Source: Candidatus Krumholzibacteriota bacterium (GTDB taxonomy: Bacteria > Krumholzibacteriota > Krumholzibacteriia > Krumholzibacteriales > Krumholzibacteriaceae). Taken from it: a stretch of DNA of 11,297 bases. The notes beneath the pieces were generated by a model. That model ran no database searches, had not been told where the DNA came from, and was given only the letters and a program-made list of their open reading frames with translations. Each line of letters opens with the position of its first letter. Position 1 is the stretch's first letter. The stretch covers positions 1 to 11,297 of the forward strand of contig DAOVFR010000056.1 in assembly GCA_030672805.1 (NCBI GenBank), written 5' to 3'. The translations under genes and the position numbers were made by a program. This document shows positions 1 through 7,274 of this stretch, piece after piece.

Positions 1-363
1 GGCAGACTCATCGATGGAACGGAGTTCCTGGCTGCCGATTGTGTCAAGTTCGTCGGCAGAAGGCGCAGGCCCGTTCATATCGGCGGCAAGACGGTATTGG
101 GGCCGGCTTCTCCGAATCCGTTCAATCCCTCCACGCGGATAGCCTTCTCGCTCGGGGAAGCAACGGATGTGTCGCTCGGGATCTACGACGTGGCGGGCCG
201 CCTTGTGAGGGTTCTGATCGATGAGAGACGAGACGCCGGCAGGCACGAAGCGGTCTGGAATGGAAATGACAACAGTGGAAGGCAGGTCGCGAGCGGCATC
301 TATTTCTACCGCCTGAAAGCCGGCGAATTTATTAAAACCAGGAAGATGGCGCTGCTGCGATGA
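1..363 (+). CDS. C-terminal end of a secreted/surface protein with FlgD/T9SS-like sorting domain (5' partial)
   Basis: The frame is open from the first base and ends at TGA 361-363, giving the last 120 residues of a protein that starts outside the window. Residues 38-44 read SPNPFNP, the usual opening of the FlgD-Ig-like / type IX secretion (type A) C-terminal domain. The rest fits that beta-sandwich: YDVAGRLVR at about 63-71, a W-N-G-N-D turn at about 89-93, and SGIYFYRL followed by KTRKMALLR at the very end. In related phyla this domain ends large secreted enzymes or surface proteins and acts in export or anchoring. The short part before it (DGTEF...DCVKFVG) is too small to identify. An in-frame TTG at 97 is not a credible start because it would cut off the beginning of the domain. 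The function of the missing N-terminal part cannot be told. The domain call is firm. Confidence 0.85.
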   Translation, partial: GRLIDGTEFLAADCVKFVGRRRRPVHIGGKTVLGPASPNPFNPSTRIAFSLGEATDVSLGIYDVAGRLVRVLIDERRDAGRHEAVWNGNDNSGRQVASGIYFYRLKAGEFIKTRKMALLR

Positions 364-406
364 GTGCCCGGGCGATGGCACGTCTTTTCCAGGATAGGGG
401 TGTTTT

Positions 407-1486
407 GTGCGTTTCACTTTACGCGCACTGTCACCGGTATTTGTGACCGTGCTTATGATCCAGGCGTGCGATGACTCGAGCGGTCCGGGAGGCCGCCCCG
501 TCATATCGAGCCTGGAGGCTGTTCCTCCAACGGTCGCCGTGAACAGGACGGCGGCGGTGACCTGCCGGGCGAGCGATCCCGCCGGGACCTTGCTGACCTA
601 TCACTGGTCGGCGGCTGCAGGCGCACTCTCGGGTGAAGGGCCGGAAGCGGTGTGGACCGCGCCGGATGCCGGGGGTGTGTATTACATCTCGGTGACAGCC
701 GAGAATGGATCGGGCCGCCGGGCCGCCGACAGCGTTCTCGTGACCGTGGTGACACCGGGCTATACCGGTGATGCGGTCAAGGCCGTCGTCCTGAGGTCAA
801 CCGGGACCGGAGAGTCTTCATTCTGGAATCATCTCAACGCCGAATGGGACCTGTACGGGAGCAAGGAGATCATGATCGATTTCGGCTCATTCGCGGGGAC
901 GAATATTTCATACATGGAACTGCTTTTCTCGGGGGCCGATCTCCTGATCATCAGCTCGGCGGGGGATCCGGGCGGGCAGCCGTACACGGAAACGGAGATC
1001 GAGGCATTCATCTGGTATGTCATGCAGGGGCACGGCCTGTTCGTGACGGGTAGTTCCCTCGGCCCTTCCGCGCACCAGGATCTCGCACCGCTGCTCGGGT
1101 TCTCGAGGAATATCTCCGCCGGGGAGTACTTTATTTCCGGGGATGCCGATTCGGTCGATATCGTCGAGCCGGGGGCAGTGGTTCTTGTCGGTATTTCCTC
1201 CTACACGACCGTGTCAAACGGGATCTTCACCACGGCGAACTGGGACGGTGACGGGGATATCGGCCATCCCGGCGATTGGCAGGCAATTGTCACGAATGAC
1301 AGCACCAGGTTCGCCGCTTTCCTCTGGAACGATCCGTTCAGCACGCTCAGGTGCACTTCGATATCCTACCTCGAGGAGACATATTACTCGGCCGTATTCG
1401 CCGGGCATGCGCACGTCGCCGCGAACGCGACGGAAGATGACTTCCGGTTCGTCTACAATGCGATTCTGTTCTGTTCCGGGAAATAA
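407..1486 (+). CDS. Lipoprotein with Ig/PKD-like module and GATase1-like domain, function unknown
   Basis: A 359-residue predicted lipoprotein. The GTG start has a purine-rich Shine-Dalgarno stretch (aggatagggg, 391-400) six bases upstream. Residues 1-20 form a signal peptide (basic start, hydrophobic VFVTVLMI) and a lipobox-like I-Q-A-C puts the lipidated cysteine at 21, followed by a polar Gly/Ser/Pro linker. Residues 31-117 resemble an Ig/PKD-type beta-sandwich (P-V-I-S at the start, YHWSA, VWTAP, YYISVTAENG). Residues 124-358 resemble a class I glutamine amidotransferase-like (ThuA/DUF4350-like) alpha/beta fold: a strand ADLLIISSAG, then T-E-T-E-I-E-A-F-I, then a GHGLFVTGSS turn. I see no Cys-His-Glu triad, so binding or structural work is as likely as catalysis. 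It lies 43 bases after the sorting-domain gene and 24 before the phosphoesterase, so the three are probably co-transcribed. The coding call is strong; the fold call is moderate and the role unknown. Confidence 0.8.
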   Translation: MRFTLRALSPVFVTVLMIQACDDSSGPGGRPVISSLEAVPPTVAVNRTAAVTCRASDPAGTLLTYHWSAAAGALSGEGPEAVWTAPDAGGVYYISVTAENGSGRRAADSVLVTVVTPGYTGDAVKAVVLRSTGTGESSFWNHLNAEWDLYGSKEIMIDFGSFAGTNISYMELLFSGADLLIISSAGDPGGQPYTETEIEAFIWYVMQGHGLFVTGSSLGPSAHQDLAPLLGFSRNISAGEYFISGDADSVDIVEPGAVVLVGISSYTTVSNGIFTTANWDGDGDIGHPGDWQAIVTNDSTRFAAFLWNDPFSTLRCTSISYLEETYYSAVFAGHAHVAANATEDDFRFVYNAILFCSGK

Positions 1487-1510
1487 TGGTGAACAGGGAA
1501 AGAGGCGTGT

Positions 1511-3004
1511 GTGCTGACGAGGAGAACGTTTCTCGAACGGTTAGGCGGCGCGGCAGCGACGCTCCTCCTCGCCGATCATACCGCGGCCGGTTCGATCCTT
1601 TCGACCGTTGGAGGACTCGGGGCCGGAAAACCGCTCAGGATACGGGGGTGTGTGAGCTCCGGCGGCATGGGAATCGCCAGGGTTGGTGTCTCGGACGGCC
1701 GGTCCGTGGTGATGACGGACGGTGAGGGCATGTTCGAGCTGGCGTCGGATTCATCGAGGCGGTTCGTCCACGTGTCCCTCCCCGCGGGGTACGAGATCCC
1801 CACGCAACCGACCGGGACCGCCCGCCTGTACAGGCCCATCCGGCCGGACAGCGGCGGAGTGATGGAAACCGGGTTTACCCTCGAACCGATGAAGGGGCAG
1901 GATCTGGAGCACGCGTTCATCCTTATGGCCGACCCGCAAACACGGACCAAGGGAGACGTTGAGCGTCTTCACGGGGAGGCCGTCCCGGACCTGAGGGAGA
2001 CTGCCGCCCGCCTGTCCCCGGCCCACGTTTTCGGGGTGGCCTGCGGCGACATCATGTACGGCAACCTCGAGCTCTTCCCCGGATACGAGCGGGCCGTGCG
2101 TGAGATGGGATTCCCGTGCTTCCAGGTGCTTGGAAACCACGATGTCGATTCGGCGGCGCTTATCGACCGGTTGTCGACGAGGACATTCGAGAGGTACTTC
2201 GGACCGGCCTACTACTCGTTCAACAGGGGGGAGATACACTACGTGGTCCTGGACGACATCTGCTGGACCGGCGACTATATAGGATTTATCGACGATGACC
2301 AGCTCGGCTGGCTCGGGGCTGATCTCGCTCTCGTGGAAAAGGGACGGACGGTCGTCGTCTTCATGCATATCCCGCCGTACACGAGCCGGCATACCCGTTA
2401 CGGAAGGACCCGGCCGGGCGACAAGGCAGTAGTGGCGAACAGGGAGCAGCTGTACAGGCTTCTCGAACCTTTCCGGGCGTATGCGGTCTGCGGGCACATG
2501 CACGAGAGCGAGTACTTGCGCGACGGCGGCGCCGATATCCATGTCTGCGGCGCTCTGTGCGGTGCATGGTGGACCGGACCCATATGCCAGGACGGCACGC
2601 CGAACGGCTATGCCGTTTACACGGTGAAGGGCGGGGAGCTGCAGTGGCGGTACAAGGCGACGGGCAAGGATGCGGGCCACGGGATGAGGCTCTATCCGCC
2701 CGGGTCGGACAGCGCCCGCACGCGTCATTTCATCGCAAACGTATGGTCGGCCGACGATGCGTGGAAGGTTGTCTGGTACGAGGACGGCGAGCGCCGGGGC
2801 GGGATGAAGCGTGGAATCGGCTGGGACCCCCTTGCCGAGCGGCTTTACCTCGGCAAGAAACTGCCTGAGAGGTATGCATGGGTCGATCCGGTGCTTACCG
2901 GTCACCTGTTCTATGCGATTCCTTCACCGGGAACCCGCCGTATAGTCGTCGAGGCTACCGACAGGTGGGGGAATATATATACCGGGCGGCTCGGGCTCGC
3001 ATGA
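1511..3004 (+). CDS. Tat-exported calcineurin-like metallophosphoesterase (MetallophosN-Metallophos-MetallophosC type)
   Basis: A 497-residue predicted metal-dependent phosphoesterase acting outside the cytoplasm. The GTG start follows a purine-rich ribosome site (gggaaagagg). Residues 3-9 (T-R-R-T-F-L-E) are a twin-arginine motif, then the hydrophobic stretch GGAAATLLLA. Residues ~42-115 look like the carboxypeptidase-regulatory-like N-terminal domain (V-S-D-G...T-D-G-E-G-M-F). The catalytic domain (~134-345) has the family motifs in order: D141-P-Q143, G179-D180, G208-N-H-D211, H286 in FMHIPP, and G328-H-M-H331. The first block is D-x-Q rather than the textbook D-x-H; I recall this as common in this three-domain subfamily. 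Residues ~345-497 match the extra C-terminal domain, with V-E-A-T-D-R-W-G-N near the end. The substrate (phosphomonoester, diester or cyclic nucleotide) cannot be read from the sequence. It is the last gene of the group; 158 bases follow before the next start. Confidence 0.92.
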   Translation: MLTRRTFLERLGGAAATLLLADHTAAGSILSTVGGLGAGKPLRIRGCVSSGGMGIARVGVSDGRSVVMTDGEGMFELASDSSRRFVHVSLPAGYEIPTQPTGTARLYRPIRPDSGGVMETGFTLEPMKGQDLEHAFILMADPQTRTKGDVERLHGEAVPDLRETAARLSPAHVFGVACGDIMYGNLELFPGYERAVREMGFPCFQVLGNHDVDSAALIDRLSTRTFERYFGPAYYSFNRGEIHYVVLDDICWTGDYIGFIDDDQLGWLGADLALVEKGRTVVVFMHIPPYTSRHTRYGRTRPGDKAVVANREQLYRLLEPFRAYAVCGHMHESEYLRDGGADIHVCGALCGAWWTGPICQDGTPNGYAVYTVKGGELQWRYKATGKDAGHGMRLYPPGSDSARTRHFIANVWSADDAWKVVWYEDGERRGGMKRGIGWDPLAERLYLGKKLPERYAWVDPVLTGHLFYAIPSPGTRRIVVEATDRWGNIYTGRLGLA

Positions 3005-3099
3005 TGGGCCGAAGGCAGGTGGAGCCGGGCAACGGGTAATACCGGTTCTGCCGCGGGTGCTGACGGAACGATTCACCTCCACTTCATCTTATCCGCTTA

Positions 3100-3108
3100 T
3101 GGTATACT
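3100..3108 (+). promoter_or_regulatory. Extended -10 promoter for the SGNH gene pair
   Basis: TGG-TATACT is a good extended -10 (TGn plus five of six bases of TATAAT). No convincing -35 hexamer lies at 15-19 bases spacing. Transcription would start near 3115, about 48 bases before the preferred start codon at 3163. The rest of the 3005-3162 gap holds no clear terminator or RNA; it has only a long-range GTGGAG (3019-3024) / CTCCAC (3077-3082) pairing with a large loop. Confidence 0.5.
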
Positions 3109-3162
3109 GTTCTGTAATGATCCGCCGATATAGAGATGCTGCAGTACCGGGGAACACGCGTT

Positions 3163-4398
3163 ATGTCGCAGTTCGATGATGTTTCAACACACGATGGATC
3201 TTCAGTGCCGTCGCCATGGAAACGGTTCCTGTTTTACGCTATCCTCGCAGCCGGCACGATCATCGCCGGTCTTGCCGCCGCCGAAGCGGTACTGCGTATT
3301 GTGCCCGTACCGGGCATTGGGTTTCACACGTTCTACTACGACGATCTGACCGGTGGACGCTTCTATCCGAACTCGGTCCTGATCTACCAGGGCGACCGCG
3401 GCGGCCGCATCAGGCGGCGGGTGAACCGATGGGGATATCTCGGCGCGGAGCACGATATCGTGAAACGGGACGGAATCACGAGGATCGGTTTCTTCGGGGA
3501 TTCATTCACCGAGGCGAGGCAGGTTCCACTGGAGAAGACGTATTATCGTATAGTCGAATCGAATATCAACGCACGGGGCGCAGCACCGCCGGTCGAATGC
3601 ATAGCCGTGTCGATGCCGGGTTACAGCACGTTCCAGTCGTATCTCGAGCATACACGCTGGACCGGAGTGCTTGACCTGGACCGGGTCGTGTACGTGTTCT
3701 GCGAGAACGACCCGGGGGATAATCTTCCCGTCGTCAAGCGTAATAACCATGTCCCCTACCCGTTCCTGGATGGAGATTCGCTTTGCATCGACCGGTCCTT
3801 CCGGGAGAGATACGGTCACAAGGCCCGGTGGCCGCACAGGTCATGGCAGTTCCTGAAGAGCCACTCCCTTGTATTCAGCACGCTCGAGTCGAGGCTCAGG
3901 CTCCTGAAAGGAAAGGGTATACAGATGACCGTGCAGAGGGAAGAAGCACGGATGGCTGCCAGGGCGGAGAAGGATGCGATACCCGGGGAGGGCGACCTCC
4001 CTTCGAGCTGGCCCGATTCCCTCATTGCGCAGGCGCGGGCCGTCACGGAGAAGGTTATCACCACGTGGCGGGATGACGTCATCGATGCCGGGCGGTCCTT
4101 TTCGATTCTCTACATTCCCCGTGGAGCGGAAATGAACAGGCCGCTTCGGGAGCAGGACTCGTGGGGCCGGTGGCTTCACGAACTGTGCGCCGCCCACGGG
4201 ATCGACCTGATCGACCCGACGGCTGAATTCGTCCTGCGCGAGGCGCGGGGTGAAGAGATATACTATGATCACCTGACGGCGGCGGGACATGCCGCCCTTG
4301 CGGATGTTTTTCTCGGGTATGTCACGGTGCAGCCATTCCAGGCCGGACCGGGTGAAAGCGGCCGGCCGAACGAAGCAAAGGATGATAAAGATGAGTGA
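3163..4398 (+). CDS. Membrane-anchored SGNH/GDSL hydrolase-like protein
   Basis: A 411-residue protein with one N-terminal membrane segment (about 21-46, FLFYAILAAGTIIAGLAAA) and an SGNH-type catalytic domain expected on the periplasmic side. Visible blocks: block I F-F-G-D113-S114-F, block II glycine in M-P-G153-Y-S-T-F, a block III-like E-N182-D-P-G-D, and D369-H370-L-T-A-A-G-H for the catalytic Asp/His. Relatives are esterases or acyl-transfer proteins acting on envelope or exported polysaccharides. I prefer the ATG at 3163, which has ggggaa nine bases upstream. An ATG at 3136 would add nine residues, but the only purine stretch before it (tagag) touches the start codon. The charged tail (PNEAKDDKDE) overlaps the start of the next gene, a paralog sharing the VN..G(Y/F).G and PGY(S/T)(T/S)FQ motifs. 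The fold is fairly sure; the substrate is unknown. Confidence 0.85.
   Translation: MSQFDDVSTHDGSSVPSPWKRFLFYAILAAGTIIAGLAAAEAVLRIVPVPGIGFHTFYYDDLTGGRFYPNSVLIYQGDRGGRIRRRVNRWGYLGAEHDIVKRDGITRIGFFGDSFTEARQVPLEKTYYRIVESNINARGAAPPVECIAVSMPGYSTFQSYLEHTRWTGVLDLDRVVYVFCENDPGDNLPVVKRNNHVPYPFLDGDSLCIDRSFRERYGHKARWPHRSWQFLKSHSLVFSTLESRLRLLKGKGIQMTVQREEARMAARAEKDAIPGEGDLPSSWPDSLIAQARAVTEKVITTWRDDVIDAGRSFSILYIPRGAEMNRPLREQDSWGRWLHELCAAHGIDLIDPTAEFVLREARGEEIYYDHLTAAGHAALADVFLGYVTVQPFQAGPGESGRPNEAKDDKDE
4378..4382 (+). promoter_or_regulatory. Shine-Dalgarno deciding the start of the second SGNH gene
   Basis: AAGGA lies eight bases before ATG 4391, inside the end of the preceding gene. It favours 4391 over the in-frame ATG at 4382, which overlaps this site. 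The much earlier in-frame ATG at 4289 would overlap the upstream gene by 110 bases. Confidence 0.6.
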
Positions 4399-5587
4399 AT
4401 CGAACGAACTCAGAATGACAAGACTTATCTTTGTCGGCTCGTTTCTCGTGTCGGCGCTGGTCCTCGCGTCACTCGCGCTGAACCGGCCGATCAGGGCGAA
4501 CATCGCGGCGAGCTACCTGTGGACGGCGCTGCTGGTACTCGGAACGATGACCGTAAGCGCGTGCACCGGTGCTCGCAGGCGGTTCCTCAGGCTTTTTCTC
4601 CTTCTCTCGATCCTGAACCTGATCGTCGTCCCGGCCGAGGCGTACCTGAGATTGAGGGGGTTTCATTACGAGTCGGGGATCCAGTTCGGATATCCCCGAC
4701 CTTCGCAGTTCTCCGCGTTCGAGCCCCACGAGAAGCTCTTCTGGCGGTTTTCCCCCTCACAGCCGGGGGTCAACTCGTACGGGTTCAGGGGGCGGGAGGT
4801 GAGGACTCCGAAACCCGCGTTGGCGTACCGGATCCTGTACATCGGAAACTCCTGCACGTACCAGGGGTTTCCCGGCATGGTGGAGATGATTCTCCGCGGG
4901 CGCCGGCCGGAGACGGAATGCCTTAACTTCGCGACACCCGGCTATACGAGCTTCCAGGGGAAGGTTGTCGTTCAATCGTACGTGGACGGGCTGGAGCCCG
5001 ATCTTGCGGTCGTCTCGTTCGGCTGGAACGACCGCTGGCTTGCATACGGCTCGACCGATGAGGAGAAGAGGATCGTCATCCCGGCGGGCGGTTTCGCCAA
5101 AGGGCTGAGAGCGGTCTATTCGCGATGGCGGACACTCCAGTTCATGCGGAAGTTCGTTACCCCGGCCCGTAGGCGGGCAGTGCCGCTCGATGTATCGCGA
5201 GTACCTGCCGATCGTTTCAGGGCGAACCTGCGCGTGATCGGGGAGGAGTTTTCCCGGAGAGGCATCCCTGTGATCTTCGTGACCGAGCCGAGCTCGCATC
5301 ACTCACTCGGTGTTCCCGAATACGTGGTCCGGAGTCACTACGCGGTGTCGAAGGAAGCATCGCTGGCGCTTCTCGCCGAGTACAACGGGATCGTCAGGGA
5401 GGTCGCCGGCGAGCGCCCCGGCTGGTTCCTCATCGATCTCGATTCGCTGATCAGCGGCAGGCGCGACGTCCGCGGCATCTTCACCGGTGACGGCCTTCAT
5501 TTCTCGGAGAGGGGGCTCGCCCTGGTTGCGGAGATCGAGTCCCGGTTCATCTCGACAAATATTTTCGTGGATCGCCGCGAACGGTGA
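4391..5587 (+). CDS. Membrane protein with SGNH-hydrolase-like domain, GNS variant of block I
   Basis: A 398-residue protein. The N-terminus has about three hydrophobic segments (12-31, 40-58, 66-84), followed by an SGNH-type domain. Block I is I-G152-N153-S154, so the usual GDS aspartate is Asn while the nucleophile serine stays. The block II glycine is in T-P-G184-Y-T-S-F, block III is G211-W-N213-D, and block V is G-D367-G-L-H370-F. The Ser-Asn-Asp-His set is thus complete, which argues for an active enzyme. It overlaps the upstream SGNH gene by eight bases, suggesting translational coupling, and shares the NS.GFRG and PGYTSFQ motifs with it, so the two probably arose by duplication. Its three membrane spans, against one in the partner, suggest a different arrangement in the membrane. 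A role in acylating or deacylating an envelope glycan is inference from family and neighbours. Confidence 0.83.
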   Translation: MSESNELRMTRLIFVGSFLVSALVLASLALNRPIRANIAASYLWTALLVLGTMTVSACTGARRRFLRLFLLLSILNLIVVPAEAYLRLRGFHYESGIQFGYPRPSQFSAFEPHEKLFWRFSPSQPGVNSYGFRGREVRTPKPALAYRILYIGNSCTYQGFPGMVEMILRGRRPETECLNFATPGYTSFQGKVVVQSYVDGLEPDLAVVSFGWNDRWLAYGSTDEEKRIVIPAGGFAKGLRAVYSRWRTLQFMRKFVTPARRRAVPLDVSRVPADRFRANLRVIGEEFSRRGIPVIFVTEPSSHHSLGVPEYVVRSHYAVSKEASLALLAEYNGIVREVAGERPGWFLIDLDSLISGRRDVRGIFTGDGLHFSERGLALVAEIESRFISTNIFVDRRER

Positions 5588-5590
5588 AAA

Positions 5591-7081
5591 CTACGGTCTG
5601 TCCGAAGTGAGGCGGATCCGCCGGGGGGAGAAGAAAGTCCCGATACCGGGCAGGTCTTTCAATTCCCGTTTCACGATCCAGAGATAGAGGAGAAGTGTCG
5701 GCACCGCCTTGACCGAGTGGTGGAACAGGCTAAGCGGTGTCGACCAGAAGGCCTGCGGGTTGTTGTTTCCCGGCACATCGTACAGGGCGAATGGAGTTGG
5801 AAGCGCGAGCAGGACGAACATGACAAGAATGAATTTCGATCTCGTTCTCAGGTAGAAGCCGACGAAGATCGGGATCAGCATCACGTAGTGATATTCCCAG
5901 ATGTCCCTGAACACAAGGAAGAACGTGAGTGTCCAGAGGGCAATATTCCGCAGCGGGTCGATTTCGCGTTTTCCCAAGGTCAGCAGGAGGGTCAGGAGGA
6001 AGATGGAGCCGAGAACGAGAAGGATCGGTATGTTGCCGTAACTGATGTCGAGAGCCCCGAGCTGCAGCTTCGATCCGTTGAGCGACGGCAGGAGCCGCAT
6101 CACTCCATCCTTCAGCAACGAGGCGAAGCCGAAACTTCCACCCATCGAGTAACTGGGCAGTGGATTGAAGTTGAGCGCGATGAACTTGCGCAGGTCATTG
6201 GGGTGCGCCATGAAGTATGGTACAGACGTTATGACGACCGTTGAGATTCCCGCCAGGGCGAGTTTCTTCCTGCCGATCCTGATCAGTGTGAGGGAGTAGA
6301 GTGCTGTGAAGCTCTTGAGAAGAAGACTCAGGATCCAGCACAGCGGTGAAAGATTATCACGGATCTTGCCCGTTCTCGAGGCGCGGATTCCGCCGGCGAG
6401 CGGTATGGCAACGGACGTCGCTGCAGTGCATGGAACCGTGGCTGCAACGGTACCCGTACCGCCCGGGAGTGCCGTGGCTGAGCTTGTTTCCCGCGCGCCG
6501 TGGAGTGAAGAGGAAGCAGCGGTTTCGAGCCCGGAGAGCTTCCCCTCCTTGAGGTACGGGTAGAGTAGGAGCAGGATGAAGAATGTCATCGTGAAACAGA
6601 ATTGCCCCATGTAGAGCTCGATGTAGAGCGGTGAGTAGAGCAGCCAGAACATGGCGGCGACGATTGCGGCCGTTCCGTATACCTTTCTGAGCCTGAGGGT
6701 CAGGAAGATACAGGTGGCAAGAAGCAGCTCGTTGATCACGATCCAGGTCCAGTATGCCGCCTGGGGACCTATTACCCTCGAGACGACGCCGGAGACGTAG
6801 GATGTGAAGGGGAGGTACCGGTAGAAATGATAGAAGGGAACGACGACCTCTTTCGGGGGGTTGTAGCTTGAGTTGGCATATATGCTCTCACCGTTGAAGA
6901 GGTTCACCCCGGCCTGGTATATGCCGAAAAAAGCGCCTCCCTGGCCTTTCGCATGTGTCGTGATGTAGAAGAGCGGGTTCAGAAACTCGTAGTGCAGGGA
7001 AAGGCACAGTACTATGTGTACCCCTATGGCAATATACAGCGCAATCTTCAGACGCGGTGTGAAGTCGGTCGGCTTTCTCAT
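5591..7081 (-). CDS. GT87/DUF2029-like polytopic glycosyltransferase with a 60-residue insertion
   Basis: A 496-residue membrane protein with about ten to twelve hydrophobic segments (e.g. 12-34, 108-130, 136-152, 155-176, 246-268, 274-290, 350-370, 380-392, 398-412, 417-433, 458-472). It resembles the GT87 (DUF2029) GT-C family, which uses polyprenyl-phosphate sugars outside the cytoplasmic membrane. Family-like signs are the first-loop pattern G-Q-G-G-A-F-F-G-I-Y-Q-A-G with N-G-E-S-I-Y, the G159-Q160 pair before a hydrophobic helix, and the K256 helix after the next loop. Two oddities: residue 50 is Ala where I expect the loop Asp of a D-F-F pattern, and residues 183-242 are an Ala/Ser/Thr/Gly-rich insertion. 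The start is ATG 7081; an in-frame TAA at 7132-7130 and no other start codon between exclude an earlier one, yet no Shine-Dalgarno is seen. It is convergent with the SGNH pair. The membrane nature is certain; the family is likely. Confidence 0.8.
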   Translation of the reverse strand: MRKPTDFTPRLKIALYIAIGVHIVLCLSLHYEFLNPLFYITTHAKGQGGAFFGIYQAGVNLFNGESIYANSSYNPPKEVVVPFYHFYRYLPFTSYVSGVVSRVIGPQAAYWTWIVINELLLATCIFLTLRLRKVYGTAAIVAAMFWLLYSPLYIELYMGQFCFTMTFFILLLLYPYLKEGKLSGLETAASSSLHGARETSSATALPGGTGTVAATVPCTAATSVAIPLAGGIRASRTGKIRDNLSPLCWILSLLLKSFTALYSLTLIRIGRKKLALAGISTVVITSVPYFMAHPNDLRKFIALNFNPLPSYSMGGSFGFASLLKDGVMRLLPSLNGSKLQLGALDISYGNIPILLVLGSIFLLTLLLTLGKREIDPLRNIALWTLTFFLVFRDIWEYHYVMLIPIFVGFYLRTRSKFILVMFVLLALPTPFALYDVPGNNNPQAFWSTPLSLFHHSVKAVPTLLLYLWIVKRELKDLPGIGTFFSPRRIRLTSDRP

Positions 7082-7162
7082 TTGTGATGACGAGGATGCG
7101 TTAGCAGTAACTTTTCCCGATGTCCCCCCTTACGGTAAAATCACAAAAGAAAGATTGATGAG

Positions 7163-7181
7163 AAGGCCTGTATCAAGCCTT
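7163..7181 (-). other. Small hairpin in the leader of the GT87-like gene
   Basis: AAGGC and GCCTT form a five-base-pair stem with a nine-base loop inside the predicted 110-base leader. On the minus-strand RNA it is followed by a U-rich but interrupted stretch (ctttctttt). It could be a weak attenuator or chance. No riboswitch class is recognised. Confidence 0.2.
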
Positions 7182-7198
7182 TGGTTCAAGTGTATGGA

Positions 7199-7227
7199 AG
7201 TGTAACAAATTTTGCCTTCCAGGTCAA
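7199..7227 (-). promoter_or_regulatory. Sigma70-type promoter of the GT87-like gene
   Basis: On the minus strand TTGACC (7227-7222) is separated by exactly 17 bases from TACACT (7204-7199). The -10 is preceded by TGT, giving an extended -10. This is the best promoter match in the window. Transcription would start near 7192, leaving a leader of about 110 bases before ATG 7081. Confidence 0.7.
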
Positions 7228-7231
7228 TCAA

Positions 7232-7253
7232 TTAGCTGATGCCCTTTAGCTGA
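7232..7253. repeat. Direct repeat TTAGCTGA x2 between the divergent genes
   Basis: TTAGCTGA occurs at 7232-7239 and 7246-7253, fourteen bases apart start to start. It lies just upstream of the minus-strand -35 and about 20 bases upstream of a TTGACA on the plus strand. That position suits a regulator site controlling one or both divergent genes; no regulator is identified. Confidence 0.4.
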
Positions 7254-7274
7254 CTCGTCGGGCGGCCGGTCATG

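Noticed and set aside
1751..2905. Long open frame on the minus strand opposite the phosphoesterase gene
   Set aside because: It is antisense to a gene with clear motifs, its translation has no recognisable domain, and long antisense frames are expected at this G+C content.
3136..3162. Earlier ATG start for the first SGNH gene
   Set aside because: The only purine stretch touches the start codon, whereas ATG 3163 has ggggaa at a proper distance. It cannot be fully excluded.
5611..5622. GGCGGATCCGCC palindrome as a terminator between the convergent genes
   Set aside because: It gives only a four-pair stem, lies inside the GT87-like coding end and is not followed by a T-run on either strand.
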